Counted from the stretch's first letter, positions 10,038 through 19,981 are shown. The stretch is DNA of 64,000 bases from a bacterium HR28 (GCA_002898255.1 BEIE01000001.1:62001-126000); one strand, 5' to 3'. Notes: generated from the sequence alone by a model not told the origin. Made by a program: numbers and translations.

Positions 10038-10772
10038 TCACACCGCTCCCCCGGCGACGATCCAATCTTCCGGCCGCTCACAGCGCAGGCGCCCCTCGTA
10101 GAGAGCCCGCCCGACCACGACCGCTTCCACACCGCGGACTTGAGCCAGCGCCTCAAGATCTGCTCGACTACTGACCCCACCGGAGGCAATTACCGCAACC
10201 CCAAGGTTAGCCAGTTGAGCCATCAACTCAAGGTTTGGGTGTGTCAGCGTGCCGTCACGGGCGACATCGGTCGCGAGGATGCGCCGCACACCGAACTGCA
10301 CCAGGCGCCCGACGAGATCGACCGCGCGCACTGGTTGCAGTGTCTCCCATCCGTGCGTCGCCACCCATCCATCGCGCGAATCGACGGAGACCACGATGCG
10401 GTCAGCCCCGAAGACCCGCACTGCTTCTGCCACGAACTCCGGCTGCTCGATCGCAGCCGTCCCAATCACAACTCGCGCTACCCCGGTCATGAGGAGACGC
10501 TCGATCGCCTCCAGCGAACGGACGCCTCCCCCGGCCTGCACCAAGAGCTCCGGAACAGCTCGTACCACCTGCTCAACGAGCCCAACCTGGAGCGGCTGGC
10601 CAACACGCGCCCCGTCAAGATCCACCACATGCAGCCAGCGCGCGCCGCATTCCGCCCACAGGCGGGCGACACGCAAAGGATCGTCGCTATAGACCGTCTC
10701 ACGGGAGAAATCTCCCTGGACAAGCCGGACACACCGCCCGCCCCGGAGATCAATCGCTGGGATGACGATCAC
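10038..10772 (-). CDS. hisA: Phosphoribosylformimino-5-aminoimidazole carboxamide ribotide isomerase
   Basis: 244 aa, the isomerase step just before HisHF in histidine synthesis. N-terminus MIVIPAIDLRGGRCVRLVQGD carries the catalytic Asp and first phosphate-binding region; DVARDGTL holds the second Asp and ASGGVSS the C-terminal phosphate site. DPLRVARLWAECGARWLHVVDLDGA is the typical HisA block, separating it from HisF. Overlaps the hisH stop by 4 nt. Confidence 0.97.
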   Translation of the reverse strand: MIVIPAIDLRGGRCVRLVQGDFSRETVYSDDPLRVARLWAECGARWLHVVDLDGARVGQPLQVGLVEQVVRAVPELLVQAGGGVRSLEAIERLLMTGVARVVIGTAAIEQPEFVAEAVRVFGADRIVVSVDSRDGWVATHGWETLQPVRAVDLVGRLVQFGVRRILATDVARDGTLTHPNLELMAQLANLGVAVIASGGVSSRADLEALAQVRGVEAVVVGRALYEGRLRCERPEDWIVAGGAV

Positions 10773-11413
10773 GTGCTCGCCTCCATCGCGGCGCTGTGCT
10801 GCGCGCGCTCAACGATCCGCACGAAGTTCGCGAGCAGTCGTAATCCCCAGCTTCCACTCTTCTCGGGATGGAACTGCGTCGCCATGACATTGTCACGAGC
10901 CAGCACACTCGCGAAGCGGACGCCGTAGTCAGTTTCGCCAAGCACCCATGTCGGATCTTGCGGCTCAGCGTAGAAGGAGTGAACGAAATAAAAGTCTGTT
11001 CCGTTCGGAATCCCTTCAAAGAGGGGGTGGGGACGACGCAACCAGACCTCGTTCCAACCCATGTGAGGAACCGTGACGTCACTGGGCAGCTGGCGAACAA
11101 TGCCCGGAACGACCCCGAGGCAGCGGTGCTCGCCTCCCTCGTAGCTCACTTCGAGCAAGACCTGTAGCCCCATGCAAATCCCGAGGAACGGAATCCCGCG
11201 CTGAATCGCGCTGTGCAACGCCGGCACTAGCCCGAGTTCCTGAAGCTGCTGCATCGTGTCGGCAGCAGCGCCAACACCGGGCACAATAACCCCGTCAGCC
11301 TGATCGAGAAGCGCCGGATTGCGGCTCACGATGACCGGAGCGCCGATCCGCTCGAGCGCGTTCACTACACTTGCGAGATTACCCGCGCCGTAATCGACAA
11401 CGACGATTGCCAT
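10769..11413 (-). CDS. hisH: Imidazole glycerol phosphate synthase, glutamine amidotransferase subunit
   Basis: 214 aa class I glutaminase that feeds ammonia to HisF. Nucleophile Cys lies in LGICMGLQ, and the His/Glu pair in TQFHPEKSG. The frame extends to 11491 but the conserved start is MAIVVVDYGAGNL; ATG 11413 has GAGGAG upstream. Followed without gap by hisA. Confidence 0.97.
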   Translation of the reverse strand: MAIVVVDYGAGNLASVVNALERIGAPVIVSRNPALLDQADGVIVPGVGAAADTMQQLQELGLVPALHSAIQRGIPFLGICMGLQVLLEVSYEGGEHRCLGVVPGIVRQLPSDVTVPHMGWNEVWLRRPHPLFEGIPNGTDFYFVHSFYAEPQDPTWVLGETDYGVRFASVLARDNVMATQFHPEKSGSWGLRLLANFVRIVERAQHSAAMEAST

Positions 11414-11435
11414 GCTGCTCCTCGCGCTCCTGTGT

Positions 11436-12386
11436 TCATGCACCCCCGTCGAGCGCATCCAATGTCGCGCCAACGCTCGAGGCGAGCGCACTCAGATTGT
11501 AGCCGCCTTCTAAAACGAGCACGAGCCGCCCACCGCACCACTCCTCGGCCCATCGCCTTATGCGCGCCGCCATAGCCGCAAAGCCATGCTCTGTCACCGC
11601 CATCGCCGCCAGCGGGTCGGCGTAATGCGCGTCGTAGCCCGCCGATACAAGCACGAGTTCAGGTCGGTAGGCCGCGAGCCGCGGCTCGATGTCACGGTCG
11701 AACACCTCGAGATACGCACGGTCGTCACTGCGCGGTGGGAGCGGAATGTTCAAGGTGTATCCGCGGCCAGGCCCCTCACCAATCTCATCGGCACGGCCCG
11801 TGCCAGGGTAGAGCGGCCACTGGTGGATCGAGACGAAGAAGACACGATCGGTTCGGTAGAACGCCGCTTGCGTGCCATTGCCGTGGTGGACGTCCCAGTC
11901 GATGATTGCGATGCGTTGCAGTCCATGTCGCTCAAGTGCGTACTGCGCCGCGATCGCGACGTTGTTGAACAGGCAGAACCCCATCCCACGATCTGGTTCG
12001 GCGTGATGACCGGGTGGACGCACGAGACTGAAGGCGCGTGGTACCTCACCAGCCAGCACCAAATCGACCGCCTGGATCGCCGCACCGACTGCGAGCCGTG
12101 CGACATCGAACGAGCGCGAGGTCACGACAGTATCGGCATCAAGCCATCCGCCGCCACGCGCCGCGAATTCGCGCAACTCGCGGATATACTCCCGTGTGTG
12201 CACAAGCGCGATCGTCTCCTCGTCCGCCGGATCAGGCTCAAGGATGCGTCGATCGTCGAGCCGCCCCGTCCGCTCGAGGTAGCGGAGGATCGCTTCCAAG
12301 CGCGCGGGGCGCTCGGGATGATCGCCGGTTTCATGCTCGAGAAAGATGCGCGAGGTTACGAGCAGCGTCTGGCTGTACGCGTTCAC
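11436..12386 (-). CDS. Histone-deacetylase-family (AcuC/APAH-like) zinc deacetylase
   Basis: 316 aa, full-length member of the arginase/deacetylase superfamily. Active-site signatures: VRPPGHHAEPDRGMGFCLFNN (tandem His), IIDWDVHHGNGTQ (zinc Asp and His), SAGYDAHYADPL (second zinc Asp) and LEGGYNLSAL (transition-state Tyr). Bacterial members remove acetyl groups from proteins (AcuC), polyamines or other small amides; which applies here cannot be read. Start GTG overlaps the stop of the inositol-phosphatase-family gene by 4 nt, and hisH follows after 22 nt. Confidence 0.9.
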   Translation of the reverse strand: MNAYSQTLLVTSRIFLEHETGDHPERPARLEAILRYLERTGRLDDRRILEPDPADEETIALVHTREYIRELREFAARGGGWLDADTVVTSRSFDVARLAVGAAIQAVDLVLAGEVPRAFSLVRPPGHHAEPDRGMGFCLFNNVAIAAQYALERHGLQRIAIIDWDVHHGNGTQAAFYRTDRVFFVSIHQWPLYPGTGRADEIGEGPGRGYTLNIPLPPRSDDRAYLEVFDRDIEPRLAAYRPELVLVSAGYDAHYADPLAAMAVTEHGFAAMAARIRRWAEEWCGGRLVLVLEGGYNLSALASSVGATLDALDGGA

Positions 12387-13183
12387 TCCGCCACCTCGTT
12401 GGTCCTTTGGAGAAGTTCGAGCATCGCATCATGAATGAGTCCGTTCGAGGCAACGCATGTTCCCTGGTCGAACCCGTACGGGTGCCCAAAGTAGTCCGTC
12501 ACACGTCCGCCAGCTTCTTCCACAAGCAGCACGCCTGCAGCGGTATCCCAGGGTGACAGCTCCTGTTCCCAGAAGCCGTCGAACCGCCCGGCCGCGACAT
12601 AGGCAAGGTTCAGCGCAGCACTGCCGTCCCGCCGTACGGCACGGGCGGTCAGCGTGAACCGCCCAAACGCCGCCAACGCCTGACGACGCCGCTCCAGATC
12701 GTACGGGAAACCTGTGGCCAAGAGAGCACTCCGGAGTTCCTGGTGGCCTGAGACGCGAAGACGCTCCCCGTTCAGGAAGGCACCTACTCCCCGCTCCGCG
12801 ACAAAGAGTTCGTCCAGCACTGGTTGGTAGACCACCCCGAACTCTGGTGTCCCATTGCGCAGAAACGCAATTGAGACACAAAACATTGGGTACCCGTGGG
12901 CGTAATTCGTGGTCCCGTCTAGCGGGTCGATCACCCAGAGCGCGGGGGCATCGAGCGTGCCCTGCTCTGTCCCCTCCTCGGTCAAGAGAGCATGGTCAGG
13001 AAAGGCAGAACGGATTGTCTCCACAATGAGTCGCTCACTGGCCAAATCGACCTCGGTAACAAGGTTCACTGCACCTTTGTATCGAATCTCACGGACTCGA
13101 CCAAGTCGCTCGCGGAGCAGCCGCCCTGCTGCCAGCGCAGCAGCGACTCCTACAGCACGGATCGTCGCCATCGCCTGCATCAC
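12383..13183 (-). CDS. Inositol-monophosphatase-family phosphatase (possible HisN-type histidinol phosphatase)
   Basis: About 265 aa Mg-dependent, Li-sensitive phosphatase family. Metal-binding motifs: LLTEEGTEQG (first Glu), WVIDPLDGTTNYAHGYP (Asp-Pro-Leu-Asp-Gly) and SPWDTAAGVLLVEEAGG. The family covers SuhB, CysQ and HisN. The location just upstream of hisH-hisA-hisF makes histidinol-phosphate phosphatase attractive, but SuhB-type activity is equally possible. GTG 13183, ATG 13180 and ATG 13171 are all possible starts; GAGAGG lies just upstream. Confidence 0.88.
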   Translation of the reverse strand: MMQAMATIRAVGVAAALAAGRLLRERLGRVREIRYKGAVNLVTEVDLASERLIVETIRSAFPDHALLTEEGTEQGTLDAPALWVIDPLDGTTNYAHGYPMFCVSIAFLRNGTPEFGVVYQPVLDELFVAERGVGAFLNGERLRVSGHQELRSALLATGFPYDLERRRQALAAFGRFTLTARAVRRDGSAALNLAYVAAGRFDGFWEQELSPWDTAAGVLLVEEAGGRVTDYFGHPYGFDQGTCVASNGLIHDAMLELLQRTNEVAE

Positions 13184-13186
13184 CTC

Positions 13187-14284
13187 TCACGGCACCGCTG
13201 TCTGTATGAGCGTGCGGGTGACCAGCGGCAGCTGCGCGTGCACATCGAGGTCGAAGCCTGCCCGCACACCGCGCTGCGCGAGATAGTAGGCGGCTCCTGC
13301 AATCATTGCTGCGTTGTCTGTGCAGAGAATCGGCGGCGGATAGCGCACAGGCACAGGGCTGAGCTCGTGCAGCCGCTGTCGGAGCGCCGCGTTGGCGGCG
13401 ACTCCACCGGCGAGAAGAACCATGGTCGCGCCGAACTCTCGGGCAGCACGAGCGGTCTTTTCGGCTAGCACGTCGACCACTGCCGCTTGGAACTCGGCAG
13501 CCAGATCAGCAATCGGGACGTTCGGTCCGTATTCCGGCGCCACATATTCGGGAAACGGTTGCCGCGTCGTGACGCGGCGCGGCGGACGACGCTGATACTG
13601 TTCCAGGATGCGCAGCAGTGCCGTCTTCAAGCCGCTGAAACTGAAGTCATAGCTGTCACCCAGCCAGGCCCGCGGCAAGCTGAAACGTCCCGGACGTCCT
13701 CGCTCCGCCGCCTTCTGGATCGCCGGCCCACCGGGGAAACCGAGACCAAGCAAACGCGCCGCCTTGTCGAACGCCTCGCCAGCCGCATCGTCGAGCGTTC
13801 GACCAAGCAGGATATAGTCCCCATGCCCGCGCATCAGGACGAGCTCGGTGTGTCCACCCGAGACGATGAGGCAGACAAGCGGGAAGGACGGCTCTGGAAC
13901 CTCTTCCTGTCCGGGTAGTGTCAACCAGTTGGCGTAGATATGCCCCTCCAAGTGATTGACCGGGATCAGAGGCTTCTCCCAGACAAACGCCAGTGTCTTA
14001 GCCACATTGACGCCAACCAAGAGCGATCCAGCCAGGCCCGGTCCCTCGGTCACGGCCACCGCATCGATCTTCGAGGGACCTACCTCAGCCTGTTCGAGCG
14101 CCAGGTCAATGACCGGCACGATCGTCGTCACATGCCGTCGAGAGGCGAGCTCCGGCACTACACCGCCGTAGCGCTCATGCAGATCGACTTGCGAGCGGAT
14201 CACGTTGGAGAGGACAAACCGCCCATCGCGTACGACTGCTGCCGCAGTTTCGTCGCACGATGTCTCGATGCCGAGGATAATCAC
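13187..14284 (-). CDS. tsaD: tRNA N6-adenosine threonylcarbamoyltransferase
   Basis: 365 aa catalytic subunit that transfers threonylcarbamoyl to A37 of ANN-decoding tRNAs. ASKHA-fold motifs: [14 protein letters not shown] at the N-terminus, metal-binding His pair in [21 protein letters not shown] and [10 protein letters not shown]. Slightly longer than most bacterial TsaD because of an insert around residues 230-250 ([15 protein letters not shown]). Overlaps rimI by 4 nt; tsaB and tsaE lie upstream in the same operon, so the whole bacterial t6A transfer machinery except TsaC is here. Confidence 0.97.
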   Translation of the reverse strand: MIILGIETSCDETAAAVVRDGRFVLSNVIRSQVDLHERYGGVVPELASRRHVTTIVPVIDLALEQAEVGPSKIDAVAVTEGPGLAGSLLVGVNVAKTLAFVWEKPLIPVNHLEGHIYANWLTLPGQEEVPEPSFPLVCLIVSGGHTELVLMRGHGDYILLGRTLDDAAGEAFDKAARLLGLGFPGGPAIQKAAERGRPGRFSLPRAWLGDSYDFSFSGLKTALLRILEQYQRRPPRRVTTRQPFPEYVAPEYGPNVPIADLAAEFQAAVVDVLAEKTARAAREFGATMVLLAGGVAANAALRQRLHELSPVPVRYPPPILCTDNAAMIAGAAYYLAQRGVRAGFDLDVHAQLPLVTRTLIQTAVP

Positions 14285-14961
14285 GCCGCCTCCTCCAGGA
14301 TTTCGATCCCCTCCGCCGCGAGCCGGGCAAGCAGCTGGTCACGCAGCTGGAGCAGTTGCTGCCGATAGTTTGGATCCCGCAGTGGTGGCGAAGTCATGAT
14401 GTACGCGTCCTCTGCGTTGTCGCTATAGTAGCGTGGCCGGACACCGCGGCGCGTGAAGCCGTACTTGGCATAGAGCGACTGGGCCGGCACGTTGGAAACA
14501 CGCACCTCGAGCGTCACGAATTCGGCACCGCGACGAATCGCCTCACTGATTAAAGTGAGAAAGAGCACCTCACCCAGTCCAAGTCGCCGGTGCTCCGGCG
14601 CCACTGCAATGGTCGTGACGTGCGCTTCGCCATAGATCACCCACATGCCAGCGAAGCCGACGACTGGTTGGGTGCTCGCACGCGGCCGAGCCATGCGGAG
14701 CAGGCGTGCAAGCGTTCCACCGCTCACAGCCGGCTCGGGTTCTACTTCAGACGGACTCGCCTGCCAACGCAAGACGATGTAGTAGTTCCGATCCGGCTCG
14801 CGGAGCTCGCGATAGTATGCCGACTCCGGCCACGGGTTCGTGAAACAGCGACGCTCCAACTGAGCGACTTCCGGAACGTCGTCGCTCCGCATCGGTGCCA
14901 ACACATAACGCCGGACCTCGCTCTGCGGTTCGGCGCTTGGTAGTTGGGAAGCTTCCCCCAC
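14281..14961 (-). CDS. rimI: Ribosomal-protein-alanine N-acetyltransferase-like GNAT
   Basis: 226 aa GNAT. The acetyl-CoA loop [15 protein letters not shown] and the RimI-type ending ([25 protein letters not shown]) are clear. It is longer than E. coli RimI (148 aa) owing to an N-terminal extension and an insert of about 30 residues ([14 protein letters not shown]...). RimI acetylates the N-terminal Ala of ribosomal protein S18; the tsaB-rimI-tsaD order is a common bacterial arrangement and supports the name. Confidence 0.88.
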   Translation of the reverse strand: MGEASQLPSAEPQSEVRRYVLAPMRSDDVPEVAQLERRCFTNPWPESAYYRELREPDRNYYIVLRWQASPSEVEPEPAVSGGTLARLLRMARPRASTQPVVGFAGMWVIYGEAHVTTIAVAPEHRRLGLGEVLFLTLISEAIRRGAEFVTLEVRVSNVPAQSLYAKYGFTRRGVRPRYYSDNAEDAYIMTSPPLRDPNYRQQLLQLRDQLLARLAAEGIEILEEAA

Positions 14962-14965
14962 GCTC

Positions 14966-15694
14966 TTACTCCTGACCGGACCGGACCTCGTAACTCACCG
15001 GCAATTGTACCGGAGGGACCATCTCCGCTCCGCCGCCGTGCACGTAGATAGGCTCCAAAGCAGCCACCGGATCAGCTTCCCCCGCTCGCCAGCGATGAAA
15101 GGCCAGCTCGGCAATCCACGCGGGACGCAGCTGCCGCAGGCCAGGCGGTGGCAAGATGACCGCTGGGTGCTTCCGCAACTGCTGCTCGTGCTCAGCAGGG
15201 AGTGCCCCAGCCAGGACAGTCTGGCTCATTAACCCCTCTGCCAGCTCTTCGATCCGCACTGACCGCAGGTACGAATCGCGCACCCAAGCCGCCCCTTGCC
15301 GCCGGTAGTCGGCGTAGACCACACGGCCGCGCCCTGCAGAAACGAATGCGCGGATTGGACGACCGAGCGCCGTATGAGGGTAGGCGAGTGCATCCAGCGT
15401 GAGCACACCGAGGAGTGGCACATCGAGTGCATAGGAGAGCGCCTTGGCGATGCTCATCCCGACTCGCAGTCCATTGAAGCTTCCTGGCCCTGTCGTCACG
15501 GCAACCGCACCCACGTCGCGGATGCTCCGCCGGTTGTCCGCCAGGAACTCTCGGATCCGCGGTAGGACTGTCGCGGTATGCTCTCTCCCGGCGTCGTACA
15601 GGAACTCGCCGATCACGCTCCCGTCATAGAGTGCGATCGCCACCTGCTCCCCACCGGTCTCAAGTGCGAGGAGCAGCTGACCGCTTTGTCCCAC
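14966..15694 (-). CDS. tsaB: tRNA threonylcarbamoyladenosine biosynthesis protein TsaB
   Basis: 242 aa, non-catalytic TsaD paralogue that scaffolds the TsaD-TsaE complex. Typical blocks: [15 protein letters not shown], then VGAVAVTTGPGSFNGLRVGMSIAKALSYALDVPLLGV. The frame is open back to 15805, but GTG 15694 has AAGGAGG ideally placed and begins at the conserved start; this makes a 35-nt overlap with the end of tsaE. TTG 15697 is the alternative. Confidence 0.93.
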   Translation of the reverse strand: MGQSGQLLLALETGGEQVAIALYDGSVIGEFLYDAGREHTATVLPRIREFLADNRRSIRDVGAVAVTTGPGSFNGLRVGMSIAKALSYALDVPLLGVLTLDALAYPHTALGRPIRAFVSAGRGRVVYADYRRQGAAWVRDSYLRSVRIEELAEGLMSQTVLAGALPAEHEQQLRKHPAVILPPPGLRQLRPAWIAELAFHRWRAGEADPVAALEPIYVHGGGAEMVPPVQLPVSYEVRSGQE

Positions 15695-16196
15695 CAATGA
15701 CCTCCTTTCGGAGCGCCTCAACAATCGCCCGTCCCCGCTCACCGAACGGATAGAAGGCGAGTCGCCGCTTGGTCTCCGCGAGCGGCTCGAAGCGGATGAC
15801 CACATAGTCGTCGACCCAACTTGCGGGCAACCGCTCCGACCATTCGATCACCACGATGCCGTGCGGATCGCTCAGGCAGTCCTCCAGCCCAAACGTCGCT
15901 AATTCGCTCGGCTCCTCCAGCCGGTAGAGGTCGACATGATAGAGCCGTACAGGAGTCCCGTCGGGTAGTGTCCCACGATGCTCCATGACAAGAATGAAGG
16001 TAGGACTCTGCACGTACTCGCGAACGCCGAGCCCGCGTGCAAGTCCCTGGACAAATGTGGTCTTGCCGGAGCCAAGAGGTCCCTGCAGCAGGAGCACATC
16101 ACCACCCCGCAGCTGACGAGCGAGCGTCGCTGCGAATTGCCGCGTCTGGTCCGGGCTATGACTCACCAAATCGAGAGATGGCATGCGCTCGCTCAT
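15660..16196 (-). CDS. tsaE: tRNA threonylcarbamoyladenosine biosynthesis ATPase TsaE
   Basis: 178 aa P-loop ATPase that resets the TsaBD complex. Walker [32 protein letters not shown], and [13 protein letters not shown] with [23 protein letters not shown] (the family's LYHVDLYR and IEWSER signatures). The start is set at ATG 16196, which overlaps the amidase stop by 4 nt and has GGAGGAA upstream; the longer frame to 16238 has no such support. Confidence 0.95.
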   Translation of the reverse strand: MSERMPSLDLVSHSPDQTRQFAATLARQLRGGDVLLLQGPLGSGKTTFVQGLARGLGVREYVQSPTFILVMEHRGTLPDGTPVRLYHVDLYRLEEPSELATFGLEDCLSDPHGIVVIEWSERLPASWVDDYVVIRFEPLAETKRRLAFYPFGERGRAIVEALRKEVIGGTKRSAAPRT

Positions 16197-17617
16197 CGTG
16201 TTCCTCCACTCGTCACGGGCGGCCGCCATTGTGTCCATGGCCGCACGCGCTCAAACGCTGCCGCTGCCTGGAGCACGCGAAGGTCCTCGCGCCAGCGGCC
16301 AACGATCTGCAGGCCAACGGGTAGCCCATCACGCGTGAACCCGCATGGGACGCTAATCGCCGGTTGACCCGTGATATTGAACGGATAGGTGAACGGTGTC
16401 CAGCTCAAATACGTCGTCGGATACCCCTCGATCGCTCCTGGATGATCCGCTCCCGCCGCAAAGGCAGGTATCGGTGTTGTCGGGCTCACAACGAGATCGA
16501 ACCCTGCGAGCTGGCGTCGCACTCGCTCGGCATAACGGTTCCGCTCAGCCAGCGCCCAGGCAACGTCCACACCCCGCCAGGTTTGTCCACGCTCGACAAC
16601 CGCCAACCGGCCAGGATCGAGGAACTCCCGCACCTGCTCCAGGTCTTCACGATGTACGGCGGCCATTGCCGCCGACCACAGGATATCGAGGATGGGATAC
16701 GGATCTTCCAGTGGCTCTTCCAGTTCCTCTACAACACAGCCAAGTTCTGTGAAGGCCGCGACCGCTTCTTGTACCACTCGTTCGACTTCTCGATCCACCG
16801 GCACGTCGCCGACGCGCCGGAGCCAGCCGACACGCTTCCCCTGCAGTTGGCCGTCCAGCGCGGTAAAGTCAACCCCGCTCGCCGGCAAGGAGTGCCGATC
16901 GCGTGGATCAGGCCCGGCCATGACCGCGAGCATCAGTGCTGCATCTGCAACAGTTCGCGTCATTGGCCCAACATGGGCGAGGAGCTCCACTGCACTCGGC
17001 GGATAGTATGGCACCAACCCAAACGACGGTTTAAACCCCACAATGCCGCAGAACGAGGCCGGGATACGAATTGAGCCCGCCCCATCCGTTCCCTGAGCAA
17101 GCGGCCCCATACCGGCTGCAACGGCCGCTGCCGCCCCACCGCTGGAACCCCCAGCGGTGCGCTCGAGCTGCCACGGATTCCGGGTCGGACCGATCAGCCG
17201 ATTGCCCGAATCGCCTTTCCACCCCAGTTCCGGCGTATTCGTTTTGCCAAGCAAAATCGCTCCCGCAGCGCGCAGCCGCTCGACAATCGGAGCGTCTTCC
17301 TCGGCGACGCGGTCTTTCCAGAGCAAGGAGCCGCTGGTCCAACGGACCCCGGCCACTGGGGTCACGTCCTTGATGGAGACCGGTACCCCAAGCAGAACTC
17401 TCCGCTCGCCATGCGCATACGCGTACTCCGCCTCGATCGCCTGCCGTCGTGCCTGCTCCGCTGTGACCGTGAGAAACGCCCGCACCACGGGATCGAGCCG
17501 CTCGATTTGCTCGAGCACTGCATCGACGACCTCGACTGGCGATAGCGCACGCCGACGATACTGCTCCAAGAGCTCAGTGGCGGACAGGAAACAGAGCTCC
17601 AGCTGCGCCGCGTTCAC
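16193..17617 (-). CDS. Amidase-signature-family amidase
   Basis: 474 aa. The Ser-cisSer-Lys triad is visible: Lys in VSIKDVTPVAG, cis-Ser in TAGGSSGGAAAAVAAG, and nucleophile Ser in GTDGAGSIRIPASFCG. Could be a general amide hydrolase or a GatA-like subunit; the absence of gatB/gatC nearby and the RWTSGSLLWKD variant of the substrate region favour a stand-alone amidase. GTG 17617 is preferred over 17662 because GGAGGGAG precedes it. Confidence 0.9.
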   Translation of the reverse strand: MNAAQLELCFLSATELLEQYRRRALSPVEVVDAVLEQIERLDPVVRAFLTVTAEQARRQAIEAEYAYAHGERRVLLGVPVSIKDVTPVAGVRWTSGSLLWKDRVAEEDAPIVERLRAAGAILLGKTNTPELGWKGDSGNRLIGPTRNPWQLERTAGGSSGGAAAAVAAGMGPLAQGTDGAGSIRIPASFCGIVGFKPSFGLVPYYPPSAVELLAHVGPMTRTVADAALMLAVMAGPDPRDRHSLPASGVDFTALDGQLQGKRVGWLRRVGDVPVDREVERVVQEAVAAFTELGCVVEELEEPLEDPYPILDILWSAAMAAVHREDLEQVREFLDPGRLAVVERGQTWRGVDVAWALAERNRYAERVRRQLAGFDLVVSPTTPIPAFAAGADHPGAIEGYPTTYLSWTPFTYPFNITGQPAISVPCGFTRDGLPVGLQIVGRWREDLRVLQAAAAFERVRPWTQWRPPVTSGGTR

Positions 17618-17671
17618 CCGGCTCCCTCCTTTCTCAGCAGCGGCCCGACCGCATGCTAACACGCGCTGCGA

Positions 17672-18700
17672 TCAGGATGCTCGGAAATGATCAAAGCCAC
17701 GCGCATCGGCCGGGCGAAGACGCCCGGCTGCGTCACGCAGCTGGACGGTTGGCCCGGCAGCTCCAGCCTCGACGAGCTCGCCGATAACGCGGGGCGGCAA
17801 CAAGCCGATCCGGGTGAAAGTGCGGGTCACTCGCGCGAAGACCGTTGGTGGCGCGCTAAAGAGCAACTCGTAGTCGTCACCACCGCGGAGCGCCACATCT
17901 TCCCAATCCGGGAAGGCCCATTTCACCGCGTGCGGCACCGGCACACGCAGGAGATCGACGATGGCCGAGACTCCGCTCGCCCGGCAGAGTTTCTGCAAGT
18001 CTCCCAAGAGACCATCGCTAATGTCCATCGCCGCACGAACGCCACAACGCCGCAGGAGCAGTCCTTCACGCACCCGCGGCTGTGGACGGTGGTAACGTTC
18101 CTGCATGATCGGGTTCCCATCGAGGGTCTTGAGCCCCCGTTCGAGGACCCTAAGTCCAGCAGCCGCCAGACCGAGCGGCCCGGTGACTCCAATGAGATCG
18201 CCGGGACGCGCTGCATCGCGCCGCAAGAGCGGCCGACCGTCACGGGGTGCTTCCCCAATCAACGTGACCGAGATCGCAACGCCAAGCGGCGACCGCGTCG
18301 TATCACCACCCACAATCACCACACCAAACCGACGAGCAAGTTCACGAGCGCCGCGATAGAAGTCGAACACATCGCGGTCCCGTTCGATCCCACGGAGCGC
18401 GAGATCCACCACTGCCAGACGTGGTTGCGCTCCCATCGCCGCGATATCACTCAGGTTGACTGCCAGTGCCTTGTGGCCGAGCGCGGCCCAGTCTGTCCAT
18501 TCCAGCCGAAAGTGGACGCGCTCGATCAGCGTGTCTGTGGTTATCACCAGTTCGTGACCGGGGCGTGGCTGCCAGACTGCAGCGTCGTCACCAATCCCGA
18601 TCCGTACCCGCGAAAATTGGTCACCCACGAGCCGGGCAATCTGTTCGATCAGCGTCTCCTCTCCGACCTCCCGCAGCGAGCGGCCACCACCACTTGTCAT
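17672..18700 (-). CDS. thiL: Thiamine-monophosphate kinase
   Basis: 342 aa PurM-like ATP-dependent kinase making thiamine diphosphate. Motifs: RIGIGDDAAVWQP near residues 33-45, LVITTDTLIERVHFR, KALAVNLSDIAAMGAQP, IVGGDTTRS, AMDISDGLLGDLQKL, and GGDDYELLFSAP near the C-terminus. Full length. Starts within the last 4 nt of the glycosyltransferase gene. Confidence 0.95.
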   Translation of the reverse strand: MTSGGGRSLREVGEETLIEQIARLVGDQFSRVRIGIGDDAAVWQPRPGHELVITTDTLIERVHFRLEWTDWAALGHKALAVNLSDIAAMGAQPRLAVVDLALRGIERDRDVFDFYRGARELARRFGVVIVGGDTTRSPLGVAISVTLIGEAPRDGRPLLRRDAARPGDLIGVTGPLGLAAAGLRVLERGLKTLDGNPIMQERYHRPQPRVREGLLLRRCGVRAAMDISDGLLGDLQKLCRASGVSAIVDLLRVPVPHAVKWAFPDWEDVALRGGDDYELLFSAPPTVFARVTRTFTRIGLLPPRVIGELVEAGAAGPTVQLRDAAGRLRPADARGFDHFRAS

Positions 18701-19857
18701 ACAGCTTCTCCTCCTCGCTCTCCCGACCGCTGTTCACCGAGGGTACGGTAGACTGCGGAAGTCTCCCGTGCTGTTCGCTCCCACGTGAACTGCCGTGCGC
18801 GCTCCCGCCCCGCCTGCGCAAGCATTCGGCGACGCTCTTCATCCATCACGAGCGATTGGATCGCCGCTGCGATGGCCAGGGGATCAGTCGGCTCGACCAG
18901 AACTGCCGCATCACCAGCGACTTCGGGAAGTGCCGAACAGTTCGACGTGATGACTGGTGTCTCACACGCCATCGCCTCGAGCAGCGGCAGGCCGAACCCC
19001 TCATAGAGCGATGGATAAATGAAGATCGTCGCCGCGCTGTACCAATAGCGGAGTTCCTCCGGTGGCACGTAGCCGGTGAACCGGACACGTCGGGCAAGTC
19101 CGAGATCTTCGACGCGCCGATAGATCGGGCTGTCCAGCCAGCCGGCTGCGCCAACGACGAACAGCGGCCAAGGGAACTCCGGTCCGAGCCGTGCGAATGC
19201 CTCCAGGAGCGTCGTCAGGTTCTTGCGCGGCTGCACCGTCCCGACGAACAGAAGGAATCGCTCCGGTAACCCCTGCTGGCGGCGCCAGCGCTCGAGTTCC
19301 ACATCGTCGACGCGCCGCCAGTCCGCGTCGATGCCATTTGGGATCGTCGATATCCGTTCCGGTGCAATCCCGTACGTCCGTACGACATCACGCCGCGTCG
19401 TCTCCGAGACGGCGATCACGCGCCGGGCGCGTCGGACACTGAGCCCTGTCAGCAGGCGGAGATACCAGCGCTTAGCGGCCGGATAGTGCTCCGGAAAATG
19501 AACGAAGGCAAGATCATGCACCGTCACCACACCTGGTCGCGCAAGCGCCAGTGGCAACACATTCACAGGGCCGTGGATCACGGCACAGTCGCGCGTCGCC
19601 CACGGTGCGACCAGCTGTTCCCAGGCGATACGGACAGATGGCCGCTCGGTCGGCCAGCGTGTGACACGCCAGGCGACGGCAGGCGGGAACTCCGCACGCG
19701 CAGCCCGCCAGACCGTGCGCGAGGTGTAGGCGATAATTTCGAGATCGGGTGCGACGCCTGGGAGATACTGAAGCAACGCCTCGATGTACCGGCTGACGCC
19801 GGCACGCCGGTAGGTCGCTTGGCGACTTAGCAACGAAGCTAAGAGTCCAACGCGCAC
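18697..19857 (-). CDS. GT4 family glycosyltransferase
   Basis: 386 aa GT-B glycosyltransferase. N-domain starts VGLLASLLSRQATYRRAGVSRYIEALL; C-domain has VGTVQPRKNLTTLLEAFARLG and the retaining GT4 EX7E signature in SLYEGFGLPLLEAMACETPVI. Probably a mannosyl- or glucosyltransferase on a lipid or polysaccharide; the acceptor is unknown. First gene of the leftward thiL-amidase-tsaE operon, divergent from the Ski2-like helicase. Confidence 0.9.
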   Translation of the reverse strand: MRVGLLASLLSRQATYRRAGVSRYIEALLQYLPGVAPDLEIIAYTSRTVWRAARAEFPPAVAWRVTRWPTERPSVRIAWEQLVAPWATRDCAVIHGPVNVLPLALARPGVVTVHDLAFVHFPEHYPAAKRWYLRLLTGLSVRRARRVIAVSETTRRDVVRTYGIAPERISTIPNGIDADWRRVDDVELERWRRQQGLPERFLLFVGTVQPRKNLTTLLEAFARLGPEFPWPLFVVGAAGWLDSPIYRRVEDLGLARRVRFTGYVPPEELRYWYSAATIFIYPSLYEGFGLPLLEAMACETPVITSNCSALPEVAGDAAVLVEPTDPLAIAAAIQSLVMDEERRRMLAQAGRERARQFTWERTARETSAVYRTLGEQRSGERGGEAV

Positions 19858-19981
19858 ACAGCCCCCCGCGCGATTCTACCGACCGCGCAATGCGCGTGCT
19901 GCTGCGACCGACCAGAGTGGAGAGCCTGATATACTGATGCAGATGTGGAACCGTCCAACATCCGGTTCTCGGATCGTGACG

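Noticed and set aside
9948-10928. 326-codon plus-strand frame opposite the coiled-coil and hisA genes
   Set aside because: Shadow frame; hisA and the coiled-coil gene on the other strand fully account for it.
11586-12434. Long plus-strand reading frame opposite the HDAC gene
   Set aside because: It is a high-GC shadow of the minus-strand coding frame with unnatural composition; the HDAC family motifs are unambiguous.
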